From Saprospiraceae bacterium (GTDB lineage Bacteria; Bacteroidota; Bacteroidia; Chitinophagales; Saprospiraceae), in contig JAHDES010000008.1 of NCBI GenBank assembly GCA_020628645.1, positions 31,211-95,210 of the forward strand: DNA of 64,000 nucleotides, given 5' to 3'. The notes beneath the pieces were generated by a model. It was not told the DNA's origin. It was given only the letters and a program-made list of their open reading frames with translations, and ran no database searches. Each line of letters opens with the position of its first letter. The stretch's first letter is position 1. Positions 19,901 to 28,251 of the stretch are shown here, in pieces. Position numbers and translations under genes: made by a program.

Positions 19901-20119
19901 CGTATCTTGGCAAAAGAAACAAAAGAGCATATGGATTTTTATGCAGGATTACCAGATGATGAATTACAGTCAGGTTATCAATCCGATGCTGCTTATGCTT
20001 TCCAAGCTGTTCGTAATATGCAAACCTTGGCGCGGCAATTACAAGATAAAGAATTAGAGGACGAACTAAAGGCACAATTTCAAGAGTATAATGCGCCTGT
20101 AGATCGTTCGATTCAGTAG
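16916..20119 (+). CDS. DUF2723 family GT-C-like membrane protein
   Basis: A large (1067 residues) polytopic inner-membrane protein. The start resembles DUF2723 (PF11028): a first helix, then SAERTGSLWDCGEFITGAYK and VVHPPGAALFLLIGR. The acidic loop WDCGEF is where GT-C glycosyltransferases, such as protein O-mannosyltransferases, place catalytic carboxylates, so a lipid-phosphate-sugar-dependent transferase acting on the periplasmic side is plausible but inferred. About ten to twelve hydrophobic segments fill the first 375 residues and 550-660; the rest (about 680-1067) is soluble, with a helical, possibly TPR-like end. A TACTTTTG box at 16814-16821 could be its -7 element, about 95 bases upstream. 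It stands alone, followed by a hairpin region. Confidence 0.88.
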   Translation: MDFKRLKNIAGWLVFAIAMVVYFFSAERTGSLWDCGEFITGAYKLEVVHPPGAALFLLIGRMFTMVAEFLSDDPAMIAFSVNLLSCLSSAFAATFVAWSTILLGKLLFFKREETPEGGYAIALAGAGIAAGLSTAFCTSIWFSAVEGEVYAMSTFFTALTLWAVLKWYSLPDAPKSDRWLVFAIYSAGLSIGVHLLSLLTFPALALFYYFKKFERHTLPGMALAALAGVVFMAFIQKVIVVGIPSLWAFSEVTAVNGFGLPFHFGIFPLVLLIGGMIAMGVAYVHDYKFGLPAFLAVEGLLLIMLLTKASFDAEFVTSDLNFLLMPALLFGVAYGLNNINRRDILQILLVGTTLAIVGFSIIGVVVIRANANTPINMNNPSDPLRLLPYLNREQYGERPLLKGPHFDASPVETESVDRYGQVGDHYEITDKKVSYVFNPKDEIAFPRIGHYEQGRPAQHKLWMGLDPNKPLPAGRPSQADNLRFLFRYQFGWMYWRYFMWNFSGRQNGIQGYYPWDVKRGNWISGIKFIDEARLHSEDNLPEAIANDQSRNKYYMLPLLFGIFGLLFHLSRRRNDFLALLAMFIITGIGIIIYSNQPPNEPRERDYVLVGSFFTYCIWIGMGVLAIFYLLKDRINQNMAAVMATGLVLIAPVLMGFQNFDDHSRKDHSGARDYASNFLESCAPNAIIFTYGDNDTYPLWYAQETEGIRTDVRVVNLSLIQVDWYINQLRRKVNNSPPLKMTLTEDQIRGRKRVQLPVDTRNEREMNLLSALKFVGESHQNGGGMFESYVPAKKLAIPVDRNKAVNLGMVSPTDTTIANKMLIDLGSKRSVLKGDLAVLDIIANNIWERPIYFAVTCRQESMLGFGKYTQLEGLGLRLVPVLTNDRDSQFGMVGNGRVNSDAIYENVMNKFRWGNFDKEELYVDRSYLPSVQSHRLVILRACEDLIDRGKTKQATELATKFFASFPNMNFRYDAQIVPLISVLVKAGAKEEAKKHIRILAKETKEHMDFYAGLPDDELQSGYQSDAAYAFQAVRNMQTLARQLQDKELEDELKAQFQEYNAPVDRSIQ

Positions 20120-20138
20120 TTATTTTTAAAATTTTCAT

Positions 20139-20320
20139 AAAAAGGTGAAGTAGTTAAGTAAGGGGTGTTAATTAATTGGGTAAAAAAAATGATTTTCTGA
20201 AATGGGCGAAAATACCGACAGTATGGAGGTTTTTAGACCTTTTTGGGAAATCTTAAAGGATTTTTTTCTGCCCGATTAATCCCCTAAAACTACTTATTGA
20301 TTCCTGCTTCACCTTTTTTT
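20139..20320. repeat. Imperfect long inverted repeat between the DUF2723 gene and rpiB
   Basis: AAAAAGGTGAAG at 20139-20150 faces CTTCACCTTTTT at 20307-20318. The similarity continues inward with gaps: TAGTT...AGGGG...TTAAT...GGG on the left has its counterparts on the right (around CCCGATTAATCCCCTAAAACTA). The outer 12 bases pair perfectly and the whole could fold into one long stem. It may end the upstream transcript or be a decayed mobile element. Confidence 0.55.
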
Positions 20321-20352
20321 ATGTTTACATATAAAATCTAAATAACACTATT

Positions 20353-20793
20353 ATGTCTATTTTTTCTATAGCAATTGGTTGCGATCATGCAGGTTTTCCA
20401 TACAAAGATCTTGTAATTGAATATCTACAACAAAAAGGAGTTGCAGTAAACGATCATGGAACACATTCCTTAGATTCTGTTGATTATCCTGATTTTATTC
20501 ACCCAGTAGCAGAAGATGTAGAAACGAAATGTACAGACGTAGGAATTATTCTTTGTGGAAGTGGAAATGGTGCTGCGATGACGGCAAATAAACATCAAGC
20601 AATACGCGCTGCGCTATGTTGGACAGATGAATTGGCTCGTTTAGCCCGTCAGCACAATGATGCTAATGTTTTATCTATTCCTGTTCGTTTTGTTTCTAAA
20701 GAAGTGGCACTAGCAATGGTCGAAGCATTTATTGAAACAGATTTTGAAGGTGGACGACATCAAAGAAGAGTTGATAAAATGATGTGTTGCTAA
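20353..20793 (+). CDS. rpiB: Ribose-5-phosphate isomerase B
   Basis: RpiB interconverts ribose 5-phosphate and ribulose 5-phosphate in the pentose phosphate pathway. The 146-residue protein is of typical length. Family marks: IAIGCDHAGFPYKD at the N-terminus, VDYPDFIHPVAE, the active-site loop GIILCGSGNGAAMTANK containing the catalytic cysteine, and RQHNDANVLSIPVRF. A close relative, the LacAB/allose 6-phosphate isomerase group, shares these features, but no allose or galactose genes are nearby. The C-terminal RRVDKMMCC ends in two cysteines. It has its own strong terminator. Confidence 0.95.
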   Translation: MSIFSIAIGCDHAGFPYKDLVIEYLQQKGVAVNDHGTHSLDSVDYPDFIHPVAEDVETKCTDVGIILCGSGNGAAMTANKHQAIRAALCWTDELARLARQHNDANVLSIPVRFVSKEVALAMVEAFIETDFEGGRHQRRVDKMMCC

Positions 20794-20814
20794 TAAAAAT
20801 GTAATTTATACACA

Positions 20815-20848
20815 AACGCCTCTTATTTTGATCAAAATAAGAGGCGTT
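20815..20848. terminator. Perfect palindromic terminator between rpiB and the mscS-type gene
   Basis: A 34-base perfect dyad: AACGCCTCTTATTTTGA pairing with TCAAAATAAGAGGCGTT. It sits between convergent genes, and can serve both. The flanking T tracts are weak. Confidence 0.75.
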
Positions 20849-20876
20849 CGTATTTTAAGGAAAATCTTTTTAAGGC

Positions 20877-21683
20877 TTAACCTTGAGAGACATTGACATC
20901 CATCGTTGGATAAGGAATATTAATACCTTCACGATCAAATGCTTTTTTTACATTTTCTTGCATGTAGAAGAATGTATCCCAGTAATTTTCGCTATTACAG
21001 AATGGACGAGTAGCTAAATTAACAGAGCTATCCCCTAATTCTGCTACCACAACTCCTTGTGCAGGATCATCTAAAACATGGGGGCATTCTTTCCCAACTT
21101 GTAAAATGATATTTTTGGCTTTATCTATATCATCCCCATAACCAATTCCGAAGGTTAATTCTACACCAACTGTACCTTGTCCAGAAATATTAGTCATTAC
21201 ATTGCTCGTAACAACACCATTTGGAACGATGATACGTTTATTATCTAAAGTAGCCAATACTGTATTAAAAATTTGGATTTCTTTTACTGTACCAGTTTCT
21301 CCACCCACAGTTACTAAGTCTCCAACTCTATAAGGCTTAAAAATTAGTAGTAATACACCACTAGCAAAGTGTCCTAGACTACCTTGAAGCGCCATACCTA
21401 TAGCAAAAGCTAAAGCACCAAAAATAGCTACAAAAGAAGTAGTTTCTACTCCAAATTTAGATGCTACTGCTAAAAGAAGCATGATTTTCAAACCTACACT
21501 GATAAGTGATTTTAAGAAAGGGCGTACTGTTTCGTCTACTCCTCTTTTAGCCATTAAACGGTCTACCATACCAGTAACCCATCCAATGATCCAAAGACCT
21601 ATAATTAGCGTTAGAATAGCACCAATAACACTTGGAGCATAAGTATAAATAAAAGAAGATGCCTGTGCAATTAAGTTTTCCAT
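20877..21683 (-). CDS. Small-conductance mechanosensitive channel (MscS family)
   Basis: Homoheptameric MscS channels release solutes on hypo-osmotic shock. The 268-residue length is near the E. coli MscS (286). Three transmembrane helices occupy about residues 12-35, 58-80 and 85-120; the pore-lining TM3 is visible as FGALAFAIGMALQGSLGHFASGV, rich in small residues, followed by IFKPYRVGDLVTVGGETGTV (start of the beta domain). The C-terminal alpha/beta domain includes YGDDIDKAKNII and ends IPYPTMDVNVSQG. The ATG at 21683 gives a typical short periplasmic N-terminus. It converges with rpiB. Confidence 0.95.
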   Translation of the reverse strand: MENLIAQASSFIYTYAPSVIGAILTLIIGLWIIGWVTGMVDRLMAKRGVDETVRPFLKSLISVGLKIMLLLAVASKFGVETTSFVAIFGALAFAIGMALQGSLGHFASGVLLLIFKPYRVGDLVTVGGETGTVKEIQIFNTVLATLDNKRIIVPNGVVTSNVMTNISGQGTVGVELTFGIGYGDDIDKAKNIILQVGKECPHVLDDPAQGVVVAELGDSSVNLATRPFCNSENYWDTFFYMQENVKKAFDREGINIPYPTMDVNVSQG

Positions 21684-21800
21684 GAAAATACGACGTTTTA
21701 AATTTTAGTTTGTAATAATGATTTGTCTTTTAAGACGTATTAAAATATAAATAGATACGTTGTTTTCTATGGAATTAAGATGAAGTTTATGTTAAATCAA

Positions 21801-23561
21801 CTAAAAATTGACAATTCGCATTTCAATTCGTTGATTTTTTGCCTGTTCTTCTGTTGTACAAGGACATTCTGTACTACAAGGATGAATAGGGTATTCTTTT
21901 GTTAAAGCTTTTGTTTGGACTTGAATTTCAGCAATTTCTTTTTTCAATAGATAAGCAACAATAGCTTCTACTCGATAACGTGATATCGTGGCTAAATCCG
22001 CTTCACTACCTTCTGTAATGGTATGACTTTGTAATTCTATTTGTAAATTAGGATAGGCATAAAGTAGTCGAGCTAATTCATCTAAACTAGGAATATGCTT
22101 TTCGGCAATCTCATATTTATCCTCTTCAAATTGAAGTTCAACTAAACTATAGTATTGATTGGAAGAAATTGTATTTTCATCTAATTGTAAGGCTAAAGTT
22201 TCGTAACAAAAATCAACGCGATTAATATTATCATTGGAAGTAATACTTGGTGCATTTTCAATCTTATTTGGAGTCGTTTCTCCAAATGTGGGCGTCAAAC
22301 TAAATAAAAAAATATCATCATTTCCATCTGTTCTGGAAGAAGTAAAGGCACCATTTTTTCCAATTTCATCAAAACAAATAGATAAATCATCAGATGGACT
22401 ATTAAATGGATATCCCAAATTAGTTGGAATAGACCAGTCACCATTATCTATTGTTGTTTTAAATAAATCAAAGCCTCCATACCCAACGTGTCCTTTGGAG
22501 CAAAAAAACAATTCTCCTTTCTCATTCAAATAAGGAAAACCTTCATGTTGATTTGTATTGATGTTTGCACCGAGATTAATTGGTTTGTTCCAAGTCTCTT
22601 TTGTTTTTTTAGTGGCAAAATAAATGTCCATGCCACCATATCCTTTCCCTTTGTCTGATACAAAGTATAAGCTATCTCCACTAGATGAAATGGCAGGGTG
22701 GATATAGTTGTACTCATTATTACAAAAAGAAAGCAAGGTAGATTTTGACCATTGTTTTCCATCATCCGAAGAAGTGCTCATATACAATTGCATATTAAAC
22801 TCATCTTGTGAATCAGATTTTGAACTATTTCTAGCAAAATAAAGGTAGATAATTTGAGTTTGCGTATCGCGCCAAAAGACGGCATTAGCTGTATTTAAGT
22901 TGAGTTGGTTGATTTTGTTCCCCATTACTTTGGGTAGGTGGAAACTATCCTTTTCAATTTTTGTAGCAGCATACACTCTCGTAAAATCTCGATCTGTCCA
23001 ACCTGCTTTTTGTTTAAGCGGGTTTAATCCTTTAGTTCGGTCGGAAGAGAAAAAAAGATGTTGATCAAAAAAGAAAGGTGAATTATCATCTGCTGTAGTA
23101 TTGTGAGAAAAAGGAATACATGAAACGTTTGGATATAAAGGCGAAATAGCTCCGATTTTATCTAATGCAATTAAAAGTTGCTGTGCTTTTTCATCATCAG
23201 GATGTTCTTGTGAATAATCTTGGAGTTGATCAACGGCTTTATCATATTGTCCAATTTGCATCAGCATTTCAGCATATTGAAAGCGATGTTTGGGATTTAT
23301 CTTTTTCTGACGAAGTAAGTACTGATATAGAGGAATGGCTTTTTGGGGTTGGTTTATTTTCTGATAGACACGAGTTAATTTACTTGCAACAGTAGTCGTG
23401 CTATCTTGTTGAAGAAGCGTTTCTAAAGGTACAATAGCTTGTGCATATCGCTCAGCTTGGATTAGTTTATCTGCTTTTTTGAGTAAGGCTTGTTGACCTA
23501 AGGAAAAGGTATAAGACAAAAACAGGAAAAGTCCAAGAAGGGAGAATCGTAAAAACTGCAT
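21801..23561 (-). CDS. TPR-PD40-OmpA domain envelope protein (PorE-like architecture)
   Basis: A 586-residue exported protein with signal peptide (FSLLGLFLFLSYTFSLGQ). Order of domains: TPR-like repeats (about 25-135, e.g. ADKLIQAERYAQAIVPLETL), PD40/WD40-like beta repeats (about 165-420, with FFSSDRTKG, SLYFVSDKGKGYGGMDIYFA, FFCSKGHVGYGGFDLF), then an OmpA-like peptidoglycan-binding domain (about 480-586) ending NQRIEMRIVNF. This is the organisation of PorE and related T9SS-associated or peptidoglycan-linked proteins in Bacteroidota, but it lacks an obvious lipobox and no other T9SS gene is linked, so a specific T9SS role is not claimed. The OmpA-domain lysine/arginine pocket is partly degenerate (SRYRVEAIVAYL). 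Confidence 0.85.
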   Translation of the reverse strand: MQFLRFSLLGLFLFLSYTFSLGQQALLKKADKLIQAERYAQAIVPLETLLQQDSTTTVASKLTRVYQKINQPQKAIPLYQYLLRQKKINPKHRFQYAEMLMQIGQYDKAVDQLQDYSQEHPDDEKAQQLLIALDKIGAISPLYPNVSCIPFSHNTTADDNSPFFFDQHLFFSSDRTKGLNPLKQKAGWTDRDFTRVYAATKIEKDSFHLPKVMGNKINQLNLNTANAVFWRDTQTQIIYLYFARNSSKSDSQDEFNMQLYMSTSSDDGKQWSKSTLLSFCNNEYNYIHPAISSSGDSLYFVSDKGKGYGGMDIYFATKKTKETWNKPINLGANINTNQHEGFPYLNEKGELFFCSKGHVGYGGFDLFKTTIDNGDWSIPTNLGYPFNSPSDDLSICFDEIGKNGAFTSSRTDGNDDIFLFSLTPTFGETTPNKIENAPSITSNDNINRVDFCYETLALQLDENTISSNQYYSLVELQFEEDKYEIAEKHIPSLDELARLLYAYPNLQIELQSHTITEGSEADLATISRYRVEAIVAYLLKKEIAEIQVQTKALTKEYPIHPCSTECPCTTEEQAKNQRIEMRIVNF

Positions 23562-23707
23562 ACTTTTTGGATACTAAACATTAACAAACGTTGTTCTATC
23601 GTTAACATTTTCAAAAACTATGCAAGAAATTGGGTTAATCCATAAGAATACCATAATTTAAAGAAAGAAAAGTATAAACATTTAATAATCATATAATTAG
23701 TTAAGAC

Positions 23708-24385
23708 ATGAAATTAGCTGTTTCTATAGTTACACTTTTGCTGAGTTGGAGTTTTTGTAGTACGCTTTCTGCTCAAATTTCAGAAGAAGATCGTTCGATG
23801 AGTCAAGGAGTAAAAAATGGATTTGTGTTAGAAATACCGAATACAAATACTAAGGTGGTAGAAAAAGTGTGGAAAAAATATGTCAAACAATATAGTGGAA
23901 AAACAAAAAAAGACCGAAAATCAGACGAATGGTTTACGGATAATGCTATTGCTCGTGATATTGCAGGAGGTTTAAATGCTATGGATATTTATGCTTCAAT
24001 TGAGGATAGTGGCGATGGTGTTCGTTTTACGACTTGGTACGACTTGGGAGGAGCCTATCTAAATTCTTATGAACATGGGGAGCAAGTAGATGAAGCGCAA
24101 AAAATGTTAATGGTATTTGCTATTGAAGTAGCAAAAGAGATGACTCGTATTGAATTAGAGCAAGAAGAAAAACGCCTTAAAGATTTAGATAATACCCTCA
24201 AAAAATTAGTTCGAGCTAAAGAAGGATACGAAAAAGAAATAGAAGCAGCCAAAGAACGAATTGCGAAAGCAGAAGCGAATATCGAAACCAATATAAAGGA
24301 TCAAGAAAATACGCACGATCAAATAGAAGCCCAAAAAGAAGTCATCAAAGAAGTAGAAGAAAAACTGAGTGATTTGGATAATTAA
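23708..24385 (+). CDS. Exported coiled-coil protein of unknown function
   Basis: Not recognised as a named family. The 225 residues begin with a clear signal peptide (KLAVSIVTLLLSWSFCSTLS then AQ, cleavage before ISEED). Residues about 30-135 form a globular part, possibly related to small Bacteroidota proteins that have a WYDLGGAYLNS-type motif. Residues about 140-225 are a highly charged coiled coil (RIELEQEEKRLKDLDNTLKK and onward) ending abruptly. It is monocistronic: divergent from the TPR-PD40-OmpA gene, and followed by the AT-rich region upstream of dnaB. No SD, no T9SS tail. Confidence 0.75.
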   Translation: MKLAVSIVTLLLSWSFCSTLSAQISEEDRSMSQGVKNGFVLEIPNTNTKVVEKVWKKYVKQYSGKTKKDRKSDEWFTDNAIARDIAGGLNAMDIYASIEDSGDGVRFTTWYDLGGAYLNSYEHGEQVDEAQKMLMVFAIEVAKEMTRIELEQEEKRLKDLDNTLKKLVRAKEGYEKEIEAAKERIAKAEANIETNIKDQENTHDQIEAQKEVIKEVEEKLSDLDN

Positions 24386-24999
24386 TCTCCAGGCACTCAT
24401 TTTTTGCTTACTTTTTATCTATTTTTTGCGTATATTTGAAGAGTGGATATTTTGATTATAATTTCAACTTTAATTTATTTTTAAAAATATACTCACATCC
24501 AAAAAAATTAAATACAAATTTGAACCTGAAATAAATAAAGGATTTGAAAACACTATACATATAAAAATATTTGTTATATTTTTTGAATAAACCAATGTTA
24601 AGTAGTGATTTGCTAGGAGTTAAATTATTATGTAATTACATTTGGGTTTATTTTATATGTATAAATGAGTTTCTGATAGAAATGGTAAAACAAGTAGTGA
24701 ACAATTCACAGGTGTTTTCCACAATTTCAGCCAATGTTATCCACATTTGTGGATAATAGAGAATTCAACAACTAATTAGAGAATTCAATAATTCCTATTA
24801 GCTTTGTAAGTAGAAGCAAATCGCTAGAAAGTAAAAATGTTCAGCAAGTGTAAATAACATAAGAAACTTGCAACTAAAACTTGTTTTAACAAAGCTAGAC
24901 TGCTTTCACTAAAATGTATTCTTCATAGAATACACTATGAGATAAACAGACTATACAAAATCGTCGGGGAGGCATTTTCAAACCCGCAATTTTAAACCT
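24386..24999. other. 614-base AT-rich intergenic region upstream of dnaB
   Basis: The stretch 24420-24660 is strikingly AT-rich, and is followed by DnaA-box-like sites (24715-24756), a repeated TAGAGAATTCAA unit (24757-24790) and a TAGCTTTG -7-like box at 24799-24806 that may serve dnaB. No gene is supported in it; an apparent short frame at 24571-24756 runs through the DnaA sites. A replication-origin or DnaA-controlled promoter role is possible. Confidence 0.6.
24715..24756. promoter_or_regulatory. Cluster of DnaA-box-like sites
   Basis: TTATCCACA at 24737-24745 and TGTGGATAA at 24748-24756 are two exact matches to the DnaA box (TTATNCACA) facing each other with two bases between them. TTTTCCACA at 24715-24723 is a one-mismatch third site. 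They stand at the edge of an AT-rich tract and about 245 bases before dnaB. Confidence 0.65.
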
Positions 25000-26532
25000 A
25001 TGGCTGAGACAGGCAAACCGATTAAGCGCATTAATGAACTTCGCGCTCGAAAGGAGGGAAATGAATTATCATCATACGTTTTTGGTAAGGTGCAACCACA
25101 AGCCTTACCACTTGAAGAAGCTGTTCTTGGAGCAATCATGCTCGACAAGGATGCGCTAGCTATTGTATTAGATATATTGCAGTCTTCTAGTTATTATTCC
25201 GAATCACATCAGTTGATCTATAAAGCCATGTTGCGTCTATTTGAAAAGTCGCAGCCTGTCGACTTATTGACGGTGACGGAAGAATTAAAAAAGTCAGGAG
25301 ATATAGATAAGATTGGAGGGCCTTACTACTTAGTCGAATTAACCAATCGCGTGGCTTCTTCTGCCAATATTGAATATCATGCGCGTATTATTGCACAAAA
25401 ACATATTCAACGCGAACTCATTCGTTCTTCCACTTCCATCATAAAAGATGCGTACGAAGATACCACTGATGTATTTGAACTTTTAGACAAAGCCGAGCAA
25501 GAATTATTTGCGATTACCCAACAAAACCTAAATCGAGGTTTTGAAAGCATGGGTACTTTAACGAGTCGCCTGGAAAAACAACTAGAAGAACTAGCACAAA
25601 AAACGGATGGCTTAACAGGTGTCCCTACTGGTTTTACAGATTTGGATCGCTTGACGTCAGGTTGGCAACCTTCTGATTTAATAATTATGGCAGCACGACC
25701 GGGTATGGGTAAAACCTCACTTACACTGGCTATTGCTCGAAATGCGGCTTTGGACTTTGGCAAACCCGTTGCGTTATTTTCTCTGGAGATGTCCAACTTA
25801 CAATTGGTACAACGTTTGGTTTCGCTTGAGGCAGAAATTGAAGGTAGCAAGATGCGTACAGGACAGTTAGAAGATTATGAATGGCAACAGCTTCAGTCCG
25901 CCATCGAAAAAATGAGTGATGCACCTATTTATATTGATGATACTCCAGGTTTAAATATTTTTGAACTTCGTGCAAAATGTCGTCGTTTAAAGATGCAGCA
26001 CGATATTCAAATGATTATCATTGATTACCTACAATTGATGAGTGGAGGAGGCGAAAATTCCAAAGGAAATCGAGAACAAGAAATTAGTTCGATCTCACGT
26101 GCTTTGAAAGGTTTAGCAAAAGAATTGGAAGTTCCAGTAATCGCATTATCACAGTTGAGTCGTGCGGTCGAGACGCGTGGTGGAACAAAACGACCACAAT
26201 TATCTGACTTACGTGAATCAGGTGCAATTGAGCAAGATGCGGATATTGTTTCCTTTATCTATCGTCCTGAATATTATTCAATCTTAGAAGATGAAGAAGG
26301 ACAATCCTTGAAAGGTATTGCAGAGCTTATCATTGCCAAACATCGTAATGGTGCCTTGAAGACCGTAAAAATGAAGTTTACGGATAAGTATGCGAAATTT
26401 TCTGATTTGGATGATCCTAGTTTTGACGACTTATTAGGAGATAGTCCTGCTGGAAATACCGATACTCCTTATGATAATTCGGTGATTACCCGTCAATCTA
26501 GAATGAATGACGATGATGATATTCCTTTTTAG
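25000..26532 (+). CDS. dnaB: Replicative DNA helicase
   Basis: DnaB is the hexameric 5'-3' helicase of the replication fork. The 510-residue protein has the N-terminal collar domain (ALPLEEAVLGAIMLDKDALA) and the RecA-like ATPase: linker region LTGVPTGFTDLDRLTSGWQP, Walker A AARPGMGKTSL, Walker B IIIDYLQLMSG, and the C-terminal motif AIEQDADIVSFIYRPEYY. The ending DDDDIPF is a typical acidic tail also seen in SSB-type tips. The ATG at 25000 leads into a basic stretch before the collar. No intein interrupts it. The DnaA sites upstream may couple its expression to replication initiation. Confidence 0.98.
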   Translation: MAETGKPIKRINELRARKEGNELSSYVFGKVQPQALPLEEAVLGAIMLDKDALAIVLDILQSSSYYSESHQLIYKAMLRLFEKSQPVDLLTVTEELKKSGDIDKIGGPYYLVELTNRVASSANIEYHARIIAQKHIQRELIRSSTSIIKDAYEDTTDVFELLDKAEQELFAITQQNLNRGFESMGTLTSRLEKQLEELAQKTDGLTGVPTGFTDLDRLTSGWQPSDLIIMAARPGMGKTSLTLAIARNAALDFGKPVALFSLEMSNLQLVQRLVSLEAEIEGSKMRTGQLEDYEWQQLQSAIEKMSDAPIYIDDTPGLNIFELRAKCRRLKMQHDIQMIIIDYLQLMSGGGENSKGNREQEISSISRALKGLAKELEVPVIALSQLSRAVETRGGTKRPQLSDLRESGAIEQDADIVSFIYRPEYYSILEDEEGQSLKGIAELIIAKHRNGALKTVKMKFTDKYAKFSDLDDPSFDDLLGDSPAGNTDTPYDNSVITRQSRMNDDDDIPF

Positions 26533-26563
26533 ATTAAATCAATAATCCTACACTGTTTATACA

Positions 26564-26602
26564 ATGCCTTTGTGAAGTAACGTTTTAGTTTCACAAAGGC
26601 AT
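26564..26602 (+). terminator. Hairpin after dnaB
   Basis: ATGCCTTTGTGAA and TTCACAAAGGCAT are perfect 13-base arms around a loop of about 13 bases. The T run after it is weak (CTCAAATTTT), so it may only partly terminate, or attenuate the small gene that starts 16 bases further on. Confidence 0.6.
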
Positions 26603-26618
26603 CTCAAATTTTACCAAA

Positions 26619-26921
26619 ATGAAAAAAGAAGAAGAAAAAATCCTTACGCTCCATCCTGCTGGAAAAAAAGGGGTTAATATTTTAAGGCGCAGATATGATG
26701 TGATTGCACAAACCTTATTATCAATCATTGAAGAACACGAAACGATTACCTATCAAGATGCAAATGACTTGGTGATTGATCGCCTAGAGGGAAAATTTGA
26801 TGGAAAAATTCCTTGGTATGTCGTTACAATAAAACTAGATTTAGAAGCAAGAGGCATAATTGAAAGAGTCCCTAAAACAAGCCCTCATCAAATACGAATT
26901 AAGCAATCTGCAATTCAATAG
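26619..26921 (+). CDS. Small conserved winged-helix-like protein (DUF6958-like)
   Basis: A 100-residue soluble basic protein. The opening LHPAGKKGVNILRRRYDVIA and the block IPWYVVTIKLDLEARGIIER match my memory of a small family listed as DUF6958 in Bacteroidota and other bacteria; the assignment is from memory only. The pattern of helices followed by a WYVVTIKLDLEARG strand-helix looks like a winged-helix fold, so nucleic-acid binding is possible but not shown. It is separated from dnaB by the hairpin above and converges with the AraC-type regulator. Confidence 0.7.
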   Translation: MKKEEEKILTLHPAGKKGVNILRRRYDVIAQTLLSIIEEHETITYQDANDLVIDRLEGKFDGKIPWYVVTIKLDLEARGIIERVPKTSPHQIRIKQSAIQ

Positions 26922-26934
26922 GTTTTTATTCTTC

Positions 26935-27798
26935 CTACTCCAACACCTCTCGCAAGGACTTCCGATAAGTCGTTGGATTTTCGCCAGTGATCGTTTTAAA
27001 ATGTTTGTTGAAGTTAGATAAATTATTAAAGCCACAAGCAAAACAAATTTCGGCAATACTCATCTTTTCTTCTGTTAATAATTGGCGTGCATGAAAAACT
27101 CTAAACTCATTCACAAATTGCGTGAACGTTTTATGCGTAAGTTTTTTAAAATAACGACAAAAGGCTGGAATCGTCATATTACTTTCTTGTGCAATCTCTT
27201 CTAGTGTAATGCTTCGTTGAAAATGAGCTTGGACATATTGATAAATGTGATTCATTCGTTCGTGATCTTGAAAATTAATATCCAAACCATAGGATTCTAC
27301 ATTCAATAATTCATATTCTTTGGATTGAGCGAGTAATTGTAAACATTGCAAAAAAGCTAATAGTCGCTCAAAAGGTTGGAGTGTCGACATTTTCAAAAGT
27401 TGTTTGCCAACTTCTTTTTTAGTTGTACCATAAAATGAAATGCCATGTTTAGCACGTTGGAAAAGTTGTTCGATTGCATTCGTTTCTGGACGAGCTAAAA
27501 AATGCTTTCCCAGAAAATTGGGTAGCATTTGTACTACCACTTCTTCAGGATTTCCTTGTAAGCGATCCGTAAATCCTAAATGCGGGACATTTGATCCTAA
27601 GAAAATTAAATCTCCTTCTTTATAGTAAGAAATATGGTGTCCAATGTGTCGTTTTCCGCTTCCAGAAACAACATAAACCAACTCCATTTCTGGATGAAAA
27701 TGCCAATACGGTTGACTATTAGAACAGCCTTCCGCAAATTTTCGATAGGTAAAGGAGCTACCAAAATTAGGGGTGATTTTCTCTAGTTTCGGATGCAT
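26935..27798 (-). CDS. AraC-family transcriptional regulator with cupin domain
   Basis: From the ATG at 27798 (MHPKLEKITPNFGSSF) it has 287 residues; upstream TTG/GTG starts would add 29 poorly fitting residues. The N-terminal cupin (about 15-120: YWHFHPEMELVYVVSGSGKR, GDLIFLGSNVPH) should bind a small effector. The C-terminal half has the two helix-turn-helix motifs (ITLEEIAQESNMTIPAFCRY and MSIAEICFACGFNNLSNFNK) ending in the AraC signature TGENPTTYRKS. This architecture often regulates carbohydrate use, but no sugar genes are adjacent. A TATATTTG box on the minus strand at 28021-28028 could be a distant -7 element. Confidence 0.92.
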   Translation of the reverse strand: MHPKLEKITPNFGSSFTYRKFAEGCSNSQPYWHFHPEMELVYVVSGSGKRHIGHHISYYKEGDLIFLGSNVPHLGFTDRLQGNPEEVVVQMLPNFLGKHFLARPETNAIEQLFQRAKHGISFYGTTKKEVGKQLLKMSTLQPFERLLAFLQCLQLLAQSKEYELLNVESYGLDINFQDHERMNHIYQYVQAHFQRSITLEEIAQESNMTIPAFCRYFKKLTHKTFTQFVNEFRVFHARQLLTEEKMSIAEICFACGFNNLSNFNKHFKTITGENPTTYRKSLREVLE

Positions 27799-28251
27799 GT
27801 GGCTACTTTTTATACTTGTTAAAGCAGGTTTTAAACGTTGAACGGGACAAGAAAGAGATTTTGTTATCCTTTCTTTCACGATCAACGTTTATACCGATAA
27901 AGGGATGAATTAATTTTTTGATTTAACAAATTCATCCCGTGTCGTGTATATTTCCAAACGACCAAAAACCATAAAAAGTTTGCTCGCTTTTTTGTGTAAA
28001 ATAGTATCAATTACACCAGCCAAATATAAGTAGGTATACCAATGATGCACCTAATTATTTTGGGATAAATCATAGCGTTCAAAATATAATGCGGAATAAA
28101 CATTCAGTCTTTTTTCAACTTAATTATTTCTTTACACAGCAGGTTAAAATAGCATCAAAAAGGGGTAAAATTGAGGTAGTTCGAGATCGGATTAGCCAGT
28201 ACTTTTGTATTGAAAGAAATCATAAACCCTTTATTTATAAAATCTTGAATT
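27799..28251. other. Divergent intergenic region, AraC regulator / exported repeat protein
   Basis: About 450 bases with no convincing gene. It holds TACTTTTG at 28200-28207, a full match to the -7 box about 45 bases before the downstream start at 28252, and TATATTTG on the minus strand at 28021-28028. A frame at 28089-28271 runs through that promoter and is rejected. Confidence 0.5.

Noticed and set aside
24571-24756. Short frame of 61 residues upstream of dnaB
   Set aside because: It lies in the AT-rich tract and runs through the DnaA-box palindrome; no family resemblance.
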